From NCBI GenBank assembly GCA_002271215.1, contig CP018628.1:2046001-2110000 (forward strand): a stretch of DNA of 64,000 nucleotides, given 5' to 3'. This DNA comes from Lelliottia jeotgali. GTDB taxonomy: Bacteria > Pseudomonadota > Gammaproteobacteria > Enterobacterales > Enterobacteriaceae. The notes beneath the pieces are model-generated. The model saw nothing but the letters and a program-made list of their open reading frames with translations. It ran no database searches and was not told the DNA's origin. A program made the translations under genes and the position numbers. Positions 53,901 through 59,886 of the stretch are shown here, in pieces. Positions within the stretch are counted from its first letter, which is position 1, and each line of letters opens with the position of its first letter.

Positions 53901-54565
53901 CGGTGAAGGGTCAGTCGGGCGGGAACAACGGCTACGTGGGGGATATCAAAGACCACGCCCTGTATCTCGGCGGCTATGCGACCTGGACGGCGGATAACGG
54001 GTTCTGGGTGGATAACGTTGTGCAATATGGTCGCCACTCCCTGCGTGTGAAAACGCACGGGAAAACCTACGAGCCGGACGGCAACAGCCTGGCGGCGTCG
54101 GTGGAAATCGGCAAACCGTATCAACTGGGCGAAAGCCGCTGGCAGCTTGAGCCGCAGGCGCAGCTTATCTGGCAGCACAGCAGCTTTGACGATATCGATG
54201 TGAAAGGTGATACCAAAACCACTGCCAACATTGATGCCGGTGATTCCGTCACCGCGCGCATCGGCACTCGTCTGGTGGGGCATTATCAGACGCGACAGGG
54301 CGAAGTCACGCCGTATGTGCGCGTGAATCTGTGGCAGGGATTGGGCGGTTCGGATGACACGCGGTTTAGCAATAAAACAGCCACTACAAGTTTGTCTGCC
54401 GGACAGCGCTATTCCAGCACCGAAGCCGCTGCGGGTGCCACCTGGAGCGTCAAACCGACCCTGCAATTCTACGGTGAAGTGGGGCGCGAATGGAGCAACA
54501 AAGGCCAGCAGAGCGAGGTGAGCAAAGATGTGACCGGGAGCATTGGCTTTAAGGGGAGTTTTTAG
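44978..54565 (+). CDS. Giant type Va autotransporter adhesin, 3195 aa
   Basis: This is an exceptionally long autotransporter in one intact frame. Residues 1-54 form an extended signal peptide: the ESPR motif MNKIYRVVWS..., a basic region, a hydrophobic core, and cleavage after SSSVMA. The passenger (~55-2800) is rich in Asn, Gly, Thr, Asp and Ser with short repeated strands as in beta-helix adhesins. From ~1510 it has autotransporter-associated PATR repeats (GDNTYTGxTT...). A pertactin-like segment covers ~2800-2880. The C-terminal beta-barrel is ~2920-3195, ends in GSIGFKGSF and has the terminal Phe used by the BAM complex. It is expected to insert in the outer membrane and display the passenger. 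No dedicated export or processing partner is adjacent. A REP-type terminator follows. Confidence 0.95.
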   Translation: MNKIYRVVWSAALGLWVVASETTRSRKKGRVRRALQVATASALTSLVLSSSVMADETLNWSQAGSYIPAPDKDGVIDDYGYFATLSDAIASLPDAQHKTYAGGTKLTINGPIPNIQMGTNGTSQNKTLKELLASGAIKSITDSKGNNITLANIDQFVVSSGYNEPNANQNMDLTMPGTSGGVEQITIFNSADFQNSGTNTLGDISVPIYDFDSIYQYNHFGISHITNDGGDVTLDIGADTNGSTAIADAKNTLRLYTKNTELTLAEGAAGNTSQTHWQSDNYIQFGGAITLPTETNSGSGSLNAWNKTIELPTYTQDADGNVVAGPTKSFTINSLSDIAAVNDFLTQSGKGQPSQIQLWLLGEETINGNKVTDGTGVQNVYQAIINDLLDARQTQDVNWTYNLWSDDQSHSGNATQGAGTVSVIFATGKDALGEITDKGSLAVSGSHLGVMHAEKGAQIINNGALNTWNDTGARADGMYASDATAINNGTLNAGLFIEKDGSRVSHIDVSNVDLSNQGSVGIFATGRSTVTNNGTLNVALADNGNGLAEGIHAEGNTTALNNSIINVVNNPRNTLGSATAYGVNVLGDSTFTNASGGTITLGVNMDSATASSADGVMEGGSAQSAAIRSQSTGDVINDGMILLAKTVRNAVGMLSEGGAGKVINNGRIDVLGTALPGSSNMAGNFGLYAHDASGVINNGEINIGGAGNNGLRVYADNADAHADSTATGAITVIKNTDGSDDLKYRNYAVYVASRDQSHQATANIDSSITLNAQGAIGVHVRNNAEADLGKNTTVAFNNSDQIGYYAYGENARINLDNLTLNDNQQTNTTLFLLDHGARFDGDNIGYDLTLTGEKSVGVLANGTGTTVSTGKAKIHVDNEGGVGVEVTGGASGTIADGAIVLDHDNTTAVVVDGQGHGLDGADSGKTFATSVTSDARIATLDSQKDVTGYHVSHQGVLTLTGTSSLDIRGQNNIGVNLDTDGTLDNQSSSALMVSGNGRQSGNIGVLVNGANAIVKQLGTVIANGGEAAVKLQNGATLNISGSNNHISAADGADAILLASGAKQLTASNTTIDVTGSGAGIQNDANNSNIQLNNVTINAGDGPAIRTSVSLNAGGSNNVLNVTGNDASGSGAGFAFENKNSSDLIQGKDLNIGGSYVINVGNAAGDATGSGIRARTTGNVTTSTTININDKTGGSALLAENAKSVTNSGKITTASDGAAAINAKAATTFTNTGDVESTSTSSTASLVDLSGTDADTGNSKTVLNSGALKTASQNSVVLDVSSNTNNTITNRGDLIAANGGTALLSGAGSDAIFFESGNVTGNVLAGDGDDTLQISGGSVASRIDMGNGSDTFTWNAGSLAGSVDFSGTQGNDRGNIGNVDLSKVTHVLTASSSGNALTFTDTHGAAAKIGSFGVDDLSKGTNIGSGWNSLTVTGGQADMRVVDNLAGVSALSVTNGATLRSGDNAVTAGQHSIGNLNVTTAGANSKLVLDGDNDTIYSGVISGDGQLERAGSATTVLLGDNTYTGQTTIDTGAALQVGNGGTAGALSDVTRILDNGLFTVDLSKEQTLGGAITGSGSFHQDGSGLTRLNGDNAYKGATQINQGSLVINGNQSAATGDVTVADNALLGGHGTIGGNVVMGDNATLQPGDGGTGTLTISNGKSLTLGKNTVSDFEFGEAYKPGGNLNDLVDVAGDLTLGGKLDVSTASGGSFGPGVYRIYNYGGALHNDGKLVLGSLPGGTAGDHYYIQTDIDHEVNLVNDGGLALQFWDGAETNGDHGPTGIEGDNHIDGGNGEWTSRGDLGDNNWTTASGKGDAPWAQYAYAIFQSKAGTVTVDDKVGDVHFAGGQFASDGYVVTGDALYAVDTLTAASTDGSVPADSPLKKGDLWLNVGDGTASSENWKATIESDLVQANAGDNIALVKGGTGVLILKGNNDYLGGTRIEGGTLQVQGNQNLGAADSTITINNNATLKNGADWDTTRGIILGDAGGQLDLNSHALNDNGVISGKGKLTVRSSTADADSQLTLNGDNTFQGSTAIIGTDHRSDVVVDAESTAALGTGSSKVDLSHGATLNINNASSTQTHHFTVDDSLLTLNDTSRTADSVIDISNKGQVQFNDNAQGDNAKINVGSGASLAMNNGSDAGNAQIVNKGRISFSDKAQGRSATVDNQKGGTVNIAGADDQTAIGSLSGAGNVELGGNTLLEGALERADEISGIISGNGGSLVKEGNGTLTLSGDNTYTGTTHVEQGVLLVNGDQHAATGDVTVDAGTTLGGNGVIGGDVIIADNGHIAAGADLGSVGKLTTGSLTLAQNSQLDYQLGEAYIVGGKLNDLIDVNGDLNLDGKLNITQTSGGNFGVGVYRLINYTGSLNNNGLDIASAPEAADSLYVQTSVNHQVNLVNRAGLQLRFWDGAGGKDGVQKNNNVIDGGDGVWQSGAGNDNWTTDGTNPSGALNAQFDDDAFAVFEGAKGTVTVDKSLGDVWLSGAQFATDGYVVQGDALNTHTADTILRVGDGTVDGAKMTTTINSVIQGTGGIDKTDIGTLVLNGDNTYTGGTTVSGGVLNVSADNNLGVHETSLTLNGGTLQYGKGFDTDRQVVLGEYGGGIDTNGNKATLSTALTGSGKLTKLGKGTLTLTADSQATGGTTIDGGVLQLGNGGTTGTVLGDIEDNTGLAVNRSNTLTLDGDISGKGEVQQTGRGTTVLTGDNSYSGMTRVTNGTLQAGGKQTLSENSVHTVYQGALLDTQGYDQQIAGMNNAGTVNLTSDRIGSQLTVKGNYVGDSGTINLAAQQKGSEGTADKLVVDGGTASGQTRLNIDISRLGAPTHCDGIEVVEARNGATTTAQSSRDAFTLGADHLEAGAFEYHLFAGDLKAQGENWYLRTDYRSEVPLFDGIAQAVRTGDMAVLANLHKRMGDENSFTKGNPDDKRAWARYIGDAGRTRLNDAAHSSLDTHLNGVQVGSDLWTNAQWKTGLYASLMDNNTSVKGQSGGNNGYVGDIKDHALYLGGYATWTADNGFWVDNVVQYGRHSLRVKTHGKTYEPDGNSLAASVEIGKPYQLGESRWQLEPQAQLIWQHSSFDDIDVKGDTKTTANIDAGDSVTARIGTRLVGHYQTRQGEVTPYVRVNLWQGLGGSDDTRFSNKTATTSLSAGQRYSSTEAAAGATWSVKPTLQFYGEVGREWSNKGQQSEVSKDVTGSIGFKGSF
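49742..50562 (+). repeat. Autotransporter internal duplication, copy A
   Basis: This segment codes for residues ~1589-1861 and is homologous to copy B. Shared order: GDNxYxG, VNGxQxAATGDVTV, GGxGxIGG, FGEAYxxGGxLNDLxDVxGDLxLxGKL, GVYRxxNYxG, QTxxxHxVNLVN, FWDGA, TVTVDxxxGDV, GYVVxGDAL. Confidence 0.85.
51668..52466 (+). repeat. Autotransporter internal duplication, copy B
   Basis: This segment codes for residues ~2231-2496 and is homologous to copy A about 1.93 kb upstream, with the same motif order. The copies have diverged, so the duplication is old rather than an assembly artefact. Confidence 0.85.
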
Positions 54566-54584
54566 GGTGAGGTAAATTAAGAAC

Positions 54585-54625
54585 CCGTAGGCCGGATAAG
54601 CGCGAACGCTTATCCGGCTTTTTTT
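54585..54625 (+). terminator. REP-derived terminator after the autotransporter
   Basis: GCCGGATAAGCG-CGAA-CGCTTATCCGGC is a perfect 12-bp stem followed by seven Ts, preceded by GTAG as in REP elements. Confidence 0.92.
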
Positions 54626-54685
54626 ATATCATGTTCAGTTCAACTGCATCGTATTTTTTGACAACAGTATAAAACTCACACATCA

Positions 54686-55012
54686 TTAATTTTGTAATTC
54701 TCCTGGAAAAAACGTTCTTAATCCCGTGCCGCCCATAATTCGTGGTGCCTGAGATTTGTTTGCTGTGCGATTAATGATTGCCGTGAGTCTTACTGAGCCA
54801 TCTCTATTGTTTCTGTCATAACATAATGCAATTGTCCCTCCTGCAATTCCCAGTAACCGATTTTGATAAATCCAATATTGAGCAGACGGTCCATTGCGAT
54901 TAACTCTACGAAAAATATTAAGAATAATATCCTGTAATCCTGTCTTTTTATCAATCAATTTTTTGTCGCCCGGCATCTCTGGCCCGCAAACAGCCTGGGC
55001 GCTATAAGCAAC
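54686..55012 (-). pseudogene. Possible 5'-truncated gene interrupted at a REP
   Basis: On the minus strand a frame ending at 54686 has an ATG at 54976 (96 codons) but stays open upstream to about 55012 with protein-like sequence: DVAYSAQAVCGPEMPGDKK. YSAQA before VCGPE looks like the end of a signal peptide (AQA cleavage), yet the expected hydrophobic core is replaced by a REP fragment at 55017-55042. I suggest a secreted-protein gene that lost its 5' end. The family is not recognised. It could still be a functional 96-codon gene, though its ribosome site is poor. Confidence 0.4.
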
Positions 55013-55016
55013 ATCT

Positions 55017-55042
55017 CTAGGCCGGATAAGCGATAACGCTGG
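55017..55042. repeat. REP fragment
   Basis: TAGGCCGGATAAGCGATAACGCTGGC is half a REP unit without the usual closing CCGGC arm. It lies at the apparent break point of the truncated minus-strand gene. Confidence 0.7.
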
Positions 55043-55174
55043 CGAGAAATGGCCGCCAATCGCACCCTAACCGCCCCAGTCGGAAACTAATACACCCTGA
55101 CTTTTACCCCTTAAGAGGAAAGTGTTATGGTATGAAACACGAAATCACATTCATTAATATACAGACAGGCTGTT

Positions 55175-56209
55175 ATGACTGATAAATTGAAAGGGTATGT
55201 CTATATACTGGAAGTCGCTGATATTGAACTACCCGTATGTAAAATTGGCATGACCACCAGGGACCCTGTTTCTCGATGCCATGAGATAAATAAAAGCTCA
55301 ACGGGGGATTTTATCTGGTCTGTGGCTTTTTCTCTGGCGGTTGATGACTGTCAGTCATTAGAAAAATTAATTCATCATAAACTGACGCCATTACGACAAA
55401 AAAGACGAGAGTTTTTTAATATTTCTCCAGAAAATGCCTGGAAAGCCGTCATCTCTATTTTTGATTCTCAAAGTGATATAAAAATTGTAGATAAATTCGA
55501 TGAGATCGAAATTACACCTGAAATGAATACTCACTCCAAAACCAAAAAGAGCACCAGCCATACGACTAGACAGGATGCTGCCGGGTATACCGCTTTACTG
55601 CAGACGTTTTGTGAGGTGCTGGAAGTGAAAGGGCGGCCATTTGGTCAGCTGAACAAGCCCTTTTTTGGGATGAGTGACGGCAACGAAGGCGTTCAATGGA
55701 ACATTTCGGTACACCCGCAGAGCAATACGATCCACATGGGGGTTAATCTGGAAGGTAAAATGTACAAAAACTGGCCTGTCTCTCAGCTTATACAATCAGA
55801 ATTAATTGCGCCTGAGTTGCCTTCGCTGATAGCAAAAACAGATCACTCCGATGATATTTTCCTGACGTTTTGGCGAGATGCCTGGCAGGTTGCATCCAGA
55901 CCCGAAATTAAAGAGAAATATATCGGAGGTCGGCCATTCAGACTAAATGAACTCACTGGGGAAAAGTGGCAGGGTATTTTGAGTGAAGCCCAGGAGTGTC
56001 TCGATAAAAAGGCCGGATATCAAAAGCGTAATACCCAAAATGTCACTATTGTTAAAAAAGATGGCACAACCCACTGCCGAACTATGCAGGTCTCACCTCA
56101 TTTAACGGTGTGGTCACCCTTGTTCATTCACGACAGCATTGAACAGGCTGTGAGAGATAAAATCACGGAACTCACTGGTATTTACAGTTGGATGAAGAAA
56201 CTGGCCTAA
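55175..56209 (+). CDS. GIY-YIG (T5orf172/Mug113-like) fusion protein
   Basis: This 344-residue protein has an N-terminal GIY-YIG-superfamily domain of the T5orf172/Mug113 type (residues ~5-95): GYVYILEVAD, CKIGMTTRDPVSRCHEINKSS with the conserved Arg, and LEKLIHHKLTPLRQKRREFFNIS with the conserved His/Glu region. A Lys/Thr/Ser linker (~112-125) leads to a C-terminal domain (~128-344) that I do not recognise (YTALLQTFCEVLEVKGRPFG...WNISVHPQSNTIHMGVNLEG...). The family suggests a DNA nuclease-like fold; activity and target are unknown. It stands alone between two REPs and is AT-richer than core genes, fitting horizontal gain. A role in defence is possible but unproven. Confidence 0.8.
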   Translation: MTDKLKGYVYILEVADIELPVCKIGMTTRDPVSRCHEINKSSTGDFIWSVAFSLAVDDCQSLEKLIHHKLTPLRQKRREFFNISPENAWKAVISIFDSQSDIKIVDKFDEIEITPEMNTHSKTKKSTSHTTRQDAAGYTALLQTFCEVLEVKGRPFGQLNKPFFGMSDGNEGVQWNISVHPQSNTIHMGVNLEGKMYKNWPVSQLIQSELIAPELPSLIAKTDHSDDIFLTFWRDAWQVASRPEIKEKYIGGRPFRLNELTGEKWQGILSEAQECLDKKAGYQKRNTQNVTIVKKDGTTHCRTMQVSPHLTVWSPLFIHDSIEQAVRDKITELTGIYSWMKKLA

Positions 56210-56242
56210 ACAGACATTAACAAGCGGTGTAAGCAGAACCCG

Positions 56243-56279
56243 TAGGCCGGATAAGCGCTAGCGCCATCCGGCTTTTTTT
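56243..56279 (+). terminator. REP-derived terminator after the GIY-YIG gene
   Basis: The REP palindrome GCCGGATAAGCGC...GCGCCATCCGGC is followed by seven Ts, 36 bases after the stop codon. Confidence 0.85.
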
Positions 56280-56320
56280 AAAGGGTGTGAGATTTACGCC
56301 AGTAACGAACTACTGGCATG

Positions 56321-56764
56321 TTAACGGCTGGATTCACTCTCCGCACCCGAGGCTTGAAGCCCAACCCTTTGACCGTAGGATAGCTCTAGAGTATTCCCGT
56401 CAGGATCAGCGAAAAAGACAAAGTAGCCAACGGGATCGCCAGCCTGAACCGGCTCTTTGCGCAACACGCCCTCTGAACGTGCCATCTCCACTTTTTGGTC
56501 GATCTCCTCAATGCTGGCGCATGCGACGCCAAGATGACCAAAATTGCCCAACGGGGTATCGGTCACCACATCGGCCTGGACAAGAACGAGGGCAAACGGA
56601 CGTGTGCGATCGCTTAGCCAGGCAACTTTGCGCGCCTCCGGGACGTCAGGTTTTCGTTTGTGAACAACATCCATGCCCGCATAGCGGTGATAGAAATCAA
56701 TACTCTTATCCAGATCCCTTACGACAAATGCCACGTGGGTAAAACCAACATCCACCTCTTTCAT
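56321..56764 (-). CDS. VOC-family (glyoxalase-like) protein
   Basis: This 147-residue protein has the vicinal oxygen chelate fold: N-terminal THVAFVVRDLDKSIDFYHRYAGMDVVHKR and C-terminal GYFVFFADPDGNTLELSYGQRV, with the metal-ligand His8/Glu pattern of glyoxalase/bleomycin-resistance proteins. The substrate is unknown. The start has GAACTC-type sequence upstream and is only moderately supported; no longer start is attractive. Confidence 0.86.
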   Translation of the reverse strand: MKEVDVGFTHVAFVVRDLDKSIDFYHRYAGMDVVHKRKPDVPEARKVAWLSDRTRPFALVLVQADVVTDTPLGNFGHLGVACASIEEIDQKVEMARSEGVLRKEPVQAGDPVGYFVFFADPDGNTLELSYGQRVGLQASGAESESSR

Positions 56765-56921
56765 AACCTGAGTCCTTTTTTTGAGTTCCGGAGGGTATCT
56801 TAAAAGCTCAAGTTAACTTCAGGTCAAGCCTGAGGGCAGCATTGGGCTGCCCACGAGACGGGAGGTTGAAACGGCAAAGCACGAGGTGCAGGGAGCAGGG
56901 CGTTTAACATTTCAGCGAGAC

Positions 56922-57029
56922 TTAATGACCATCCGGATCGCACCATGCACTCATCAGCTGTTGCAAAATGTAGTTAAGTCCCAACACAACGAGCAGGGAT
57001 ACTAAGACTGCTGCTACAACAATAATCAT
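56922..57029 (-). CDS. Small single-span membrane protein, 35 aa
   Basis: This is a short gene outside normal ORF cut-offs. AAGGAG lies 7 bases before the ATG. The product begins MIIVVAAVLVSLLVVLGLNY, one strongly hydrophobic helix, and ends in a polar tail (SAWCDPDGH) with a single Cys. The ribosome site and the single clean transmembrane segment support it. I do not recognise a named family. It lies between the VOC and omptin genes on the same strand. Confidence 0.65.
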   Translation of the reverse strand: MIIVVAAVLVSLLVVLGLNYILQQLMSAWCDPDGH

Positions 57030-57178
57030 CAGAAACTCCTTGTAATCCGTTTTCGTCCTTCAAAATCTTAGATCGTATTTTTGATTTGTCACTCGCTGAA
57101 GTGAATTTTCTTATCCTCAACAGGGGCAGGCCATCGCTACGAAACCTATATCTGGTTCTTTTTTGGAAATTAAATCAA

Positions 57179-57201
57179 TAAAAAAGCCCCGTCAGGGGCT
57201 T
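57179..57201 (-). terminator. Terminator after the omptin gene
   Basis: On the minus strand AAGCCCC-TGAC-GGGGCTT is followed by a T run, 37 bases after the stop. Confidence 0.88.
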
Positions 57202-57237
57202 AGTATTTTGTAGAAATAGATGACGCGTCTCGCTGCA

Positions 57238-58176
57238 TCAGAAACGATATTGCAGACCGGCGGTAAGGGTATAGTTTTTGTTAGAAATGCCCGCAGCATC
57301 TCCGCCAATGGAACCTGATTCGCCACTGTTGTTATCAATAATCTGAGTGCCTCCTTTACCTTCTTCATAGCTGCTATAGGCGAATTCGGCAAAGACTTTG
57401 GCGTGCGGTGTGACGTAATATCCCGCGTCAATTGAAGCGCCGTAATAGCGTGAGTTCGACGTTTTCTCACGGAAGGTCAGATCACGCATATAGTGCTCGT
57501 CGTTATCGTGTGCCCGGACCCAATCGCTGAATTTAAACAGCGCGTTAACTTCAAAGTCATTAAAGCGATATTGTCCCGCAAGGCCAATGTAGGGCATAGA
57601 GAATCGCTGGCTATAACCAATTCCCCGTTCACCTGCCGGGAAATTCCCCGTATTAGTGCCGTTATCATAATTGTAAGAGCCGCCGGTAGCCGTCCAGCTG
57701 AAACGTGTTTCCTGATAACCTGCGACTACCCCAGCTTTATAATTTTCGTTCTGAAATACCCAGCCTTTTACATTGAGATCGTATTCATTGGCATAATTGA
57801 CATTCGTCGCCGGATGGGATGAGTGGTCTGTCCATGAGGACTGATTTTCGTTCATCCAGTCGTAGTCATCCATATGTCCCGAGCCTGATGCCAACGACGT
57901 CCAACCGCGCGCGTTCAGCGTCAGGAAAGAGTACGCGTCCCAGGAAATATCGCCTTTCAGAATGGCGACATTTTTTATTTTCCAGTCCAGTTGGCTGATT
58001 TTTCGGCCTGTTACTTCGTCATAAACCATCTCATGAGATTTCCCACTCAGCATCCCACCGGAGGCTGAAACACGTAAACTGTCTGGGGAAAAATCCGGTG
58101 TCCATTGCGCGGCACCCGCATAAACTGCGCCTGAAAACGTGGCCATCATCATTATTGCAACGCGACTTTTTTTCAT
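57238..58176 (-). CDS. Omptin-family outer-membrane protease (OmpT/CroP-like)
   Basis: This 312-residue outer-membrane beta-barrel aspartyl-type protease has a signal peptide ending VYA (residue 20). Catalytic residues of the family are visible: Asp104 and Asp106 in [10 protein letters not shown], and Asp226 with His228 in DNDEHY. It ends in QYRF with the terminal Phe. Omptins cleave between basic residues and can degrade cationic antimicrobial peptides or surface proteins, needing LPS for activity. I do not assign ompT, pgtE or croP specifically. A trans effect on the nearby giant autotransporter is conceivable but not shown. Confidence 0.93.
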   Translation of the reverse strand: MKKSRVAIMMMATFSGAVYAGAAQWTPDFSPDSLRVSASGGMLSGKSHEMVYDEVTGRKISQLDWKIKNVAILKGDISWDAYSFLTLNARGWTSLASGSGHMDDYDWMNENQSSWTDHSSHPATNVNYANEYDLNVKGWVFQNENYKAGVVAGYQETRFSWTATGGSYNYDNGTNTGNFPAGERGIGYSQRFSMPYIGLAGQYRFNDFEVNALFKFSDWVRAHDNDEHYMRDLTFREKTSNSRYYGASIDAGYYVTPHAKVFAEFAYSSYEEGKGGTQIIDNNSGESGSIGGDAAGISNKNYTLTAGLQYRF

Positions 58177-58345
58177 TATTTTTTCCCTAAATAAAATTTA
58201 ATCAATGAGTTGCAGAATTATTCTAAAAGTCATACAAATGACAATCAACTGCCAGTTTTGGTAATATTTTAGATCGCGCAGCGGGAATGCATCCTGACAT
58301 CGCAGCGATTTGCCGGTGTGTTTTCTTCCATGAGAGGGAATTCTG

Positions 58346-58864
58346 ATGAGTGTGCCGCAAACAAAAGCTGAATTGCTTTTAGCTATTGATCAAAACTTCA
58401 GTAAATTAATCCGTTACCTCAATACCATCCCGCCCGAAATGACGTCCGGTTACGTAATGGAAGGGCACGCTAAAGGGACAGAGATGAGTGTTCATGACCT
58501 TGTTTCGTATTTACTCGGATGGAATTCTTTGGTGGTTAAGTGGGTAACTTCTGATGCTAAAGGCCAGCCTGTCGATTTTCCGGAATCCGGTTTTAAATGG
58601 AATCAGCTTGGTCTTCTTGCTCAAAAATTTTACGAAGATTATAGCGATTTACCTTATGACGCTCTCATTGCAGAACTGCAGACGGTAAAAAATGAAATTG
58701 TGACGCTGATTGATGAGCGTACTGATGATGTTTTGTATGGAAAACCCTGGTACGCAAAATGGACGATGGGGCGAATGATTTCGTTTAATACCTCTTCGCC
58801 TTACGCCAATGCAAATGGAAGATTAAGGAAGTGGGCGAAAAAGAATAATGTCAGTTTGAAGTAA
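58346..58864 (+). CDS. ClbS/DfsB-family four-helix bundle protein
   Basis: This 172-residue protein has the family N-terminus (TKAELLLAIDQNFSKLIRYL), VHDLVSYLLGWNSLVVKW and the C-terminal SFNTSSPYANANGRLRKWAKK. The family includes ClbS, which protects colibactin producers by opening the toxin's cyclopropane. No colibactin genes are present, so this is a relative with an unknown substrate, possibly protecting against a foreign metabolite. The ribosome site GAGAGGG precedes the ATG. Confidence 0.85.
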   Translation: MSVPQTKAELLLAIDQNFSKLIRYLNTIPPEMTSGYVMEGHAKGTEMSVHDLVSYLLGWNSLVVKWVTSDAKGQPVDFPESGFKWNQLGLLAQKFYEDYSDLPYDALIAELQTVKNEIVTLIDERTDDVLYGKPWYAKWTMGRMISFNTSSPYANANGRLRKWAKKNNVSLK

Positions 58865-58885
58865 GGATCGGCGCGAACATCAAGC

Positions 58886-59350
58886 TTATGTCGATACCTT
58901 AAACGCTGAGGGGTCTTCAAGGATGCTGATGATCAAATCGAGCGGGAAGATGATCTCATGCGCCTGTCTTAGCTCGTCGAGTGTCCACCAGCGGTGATCG
59001 CGAATGACTTTCTGTTCATTGCTAGTCCACCTTGAGCGGTCAATATCTGATTTATCGGTATGAATAATAAAGAAACGCTCTTGTGCAAGAACCGTTTCCC
59101 CGCTGGGGAGCATCATTGTGAAGTTTCTGGACGCTATCTGCGGTCCTGCCGATGTTCTTGTCAGACCCGTTTCTTCCTGTAATTCGCGCAAAGCCGCCTG
59201 CTCAAAAGATTCATTGTGTTCAAGCCCGCCGCCTGGCGTTGCCCAGTAGGTTTTTCCGGTTAATGCATCATCGCTATGGCAGAAGCAAAAGAGCAAAACG
59301 TGATTTTCAGGCGAAAGGACCAGTAACCGGGATGATGGACGAGTACGCAC
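58886..59350 (-). CDS. Nudix hydrolase
   Basis: This 154-residue protein has a complete Nudix box GX5EX7REUXEEXGU (GGGLEHNESFEQAALRELQEETGL, residues ~43-66). Nudix enzymes cleave nucleoside diphosphate-linked compounds; the substrate is not evident. It is convergent with the ClbS-like gene. Confidence 0.9.
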   Translation of the reverse strand: MRTRPSSRLLVLSPENHVLLFCFCHSDDALTGKTYWATPGGGLEHNESFEQAALRELQEETGLTRTSAGPQIASRNFTMMLPSGETVLAQERFFIIHTDKSDIDRSRWTSNEQKVIRDHRWWTLDELRQAHEIIFPLDLIISILEDPSAFKVST

Positions 59351-59461
59351 AAAGTCTCCTTAAATAAAATGTTAACCCCAATGATCAATAAAAATTGGTA
59401 GCTATACATATACACTGAGTTACCAGGTAATACAGGTTGGTCATTTTACAGGATAATATCC

Positions 59462-59865
59462 ATGCACTCACATCCGCTACGCCAGATTATTGAATCCTGT
59501 GACAGGTCGATTTCTGCTAAAGACTTTGATTCTCTGATGGAGAATTACGCTGAGGATGCGGCTCTGGTGGTTAAACCAGGTTTGATCGTTACTGGCAAAG
59601 AAAATATCCGCAAAGCCTTTATCGCCATTTCTGATTACTTTCAGGATCAACTTATTGTTGAGCAAGGAGAGATGCAGGTTATTGAAGGCGGCGGCAATGC
59701 ACTTGTTATCATGGAGACCGTCCTTCGTTTCCCTGATGGTCAGGGGGAAGAGTCGAAACCACGCGGCGTGCAACCTATGTTTTCCGGCAGGAAAAGAGCG
59801 GTCGCTGGCTGTGTACAATTGATAATTCCTATGGCACCTCACTTTTAGATGCTGAGACTGCCTGA
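59462..59865 (+). pseudogene. NTF2-like (SgcJ/YybH-type) protein with frameshift in a G5 run
   Basis: The first ~93 codons give a SnoaL/NTF2-like protein (SISAKDFDSLMENYAEDAALVVKPG...). In the given frame it then turns into unlikely sequence and stops at 59848. Switching frame at the G5 run (59743-59747), as if a sixth G were present, gives [16 protein letters not shown]...[16 protein letters not shown], a normal family ending, to TGA at 59863-59865. The intact protein would be 134 residues. Either a real -1 mutation or a homopolymer read error is possible. The next gene starts 21 bases on with a GGAGG site, so they form an operon. Confidence 0.75.
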
Positions 59866-59886
59866 TGAAAGGAGGACGGTTCGGTC

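Noticed and set aside
44978..54565. Trimeric autotransporter or two-partner secretion protein
   Set aside because: The C-terminal ~275-residue beta-barrel ending in Phe is the monomeric type Va translocator, and no TpsB gene is adjacent.
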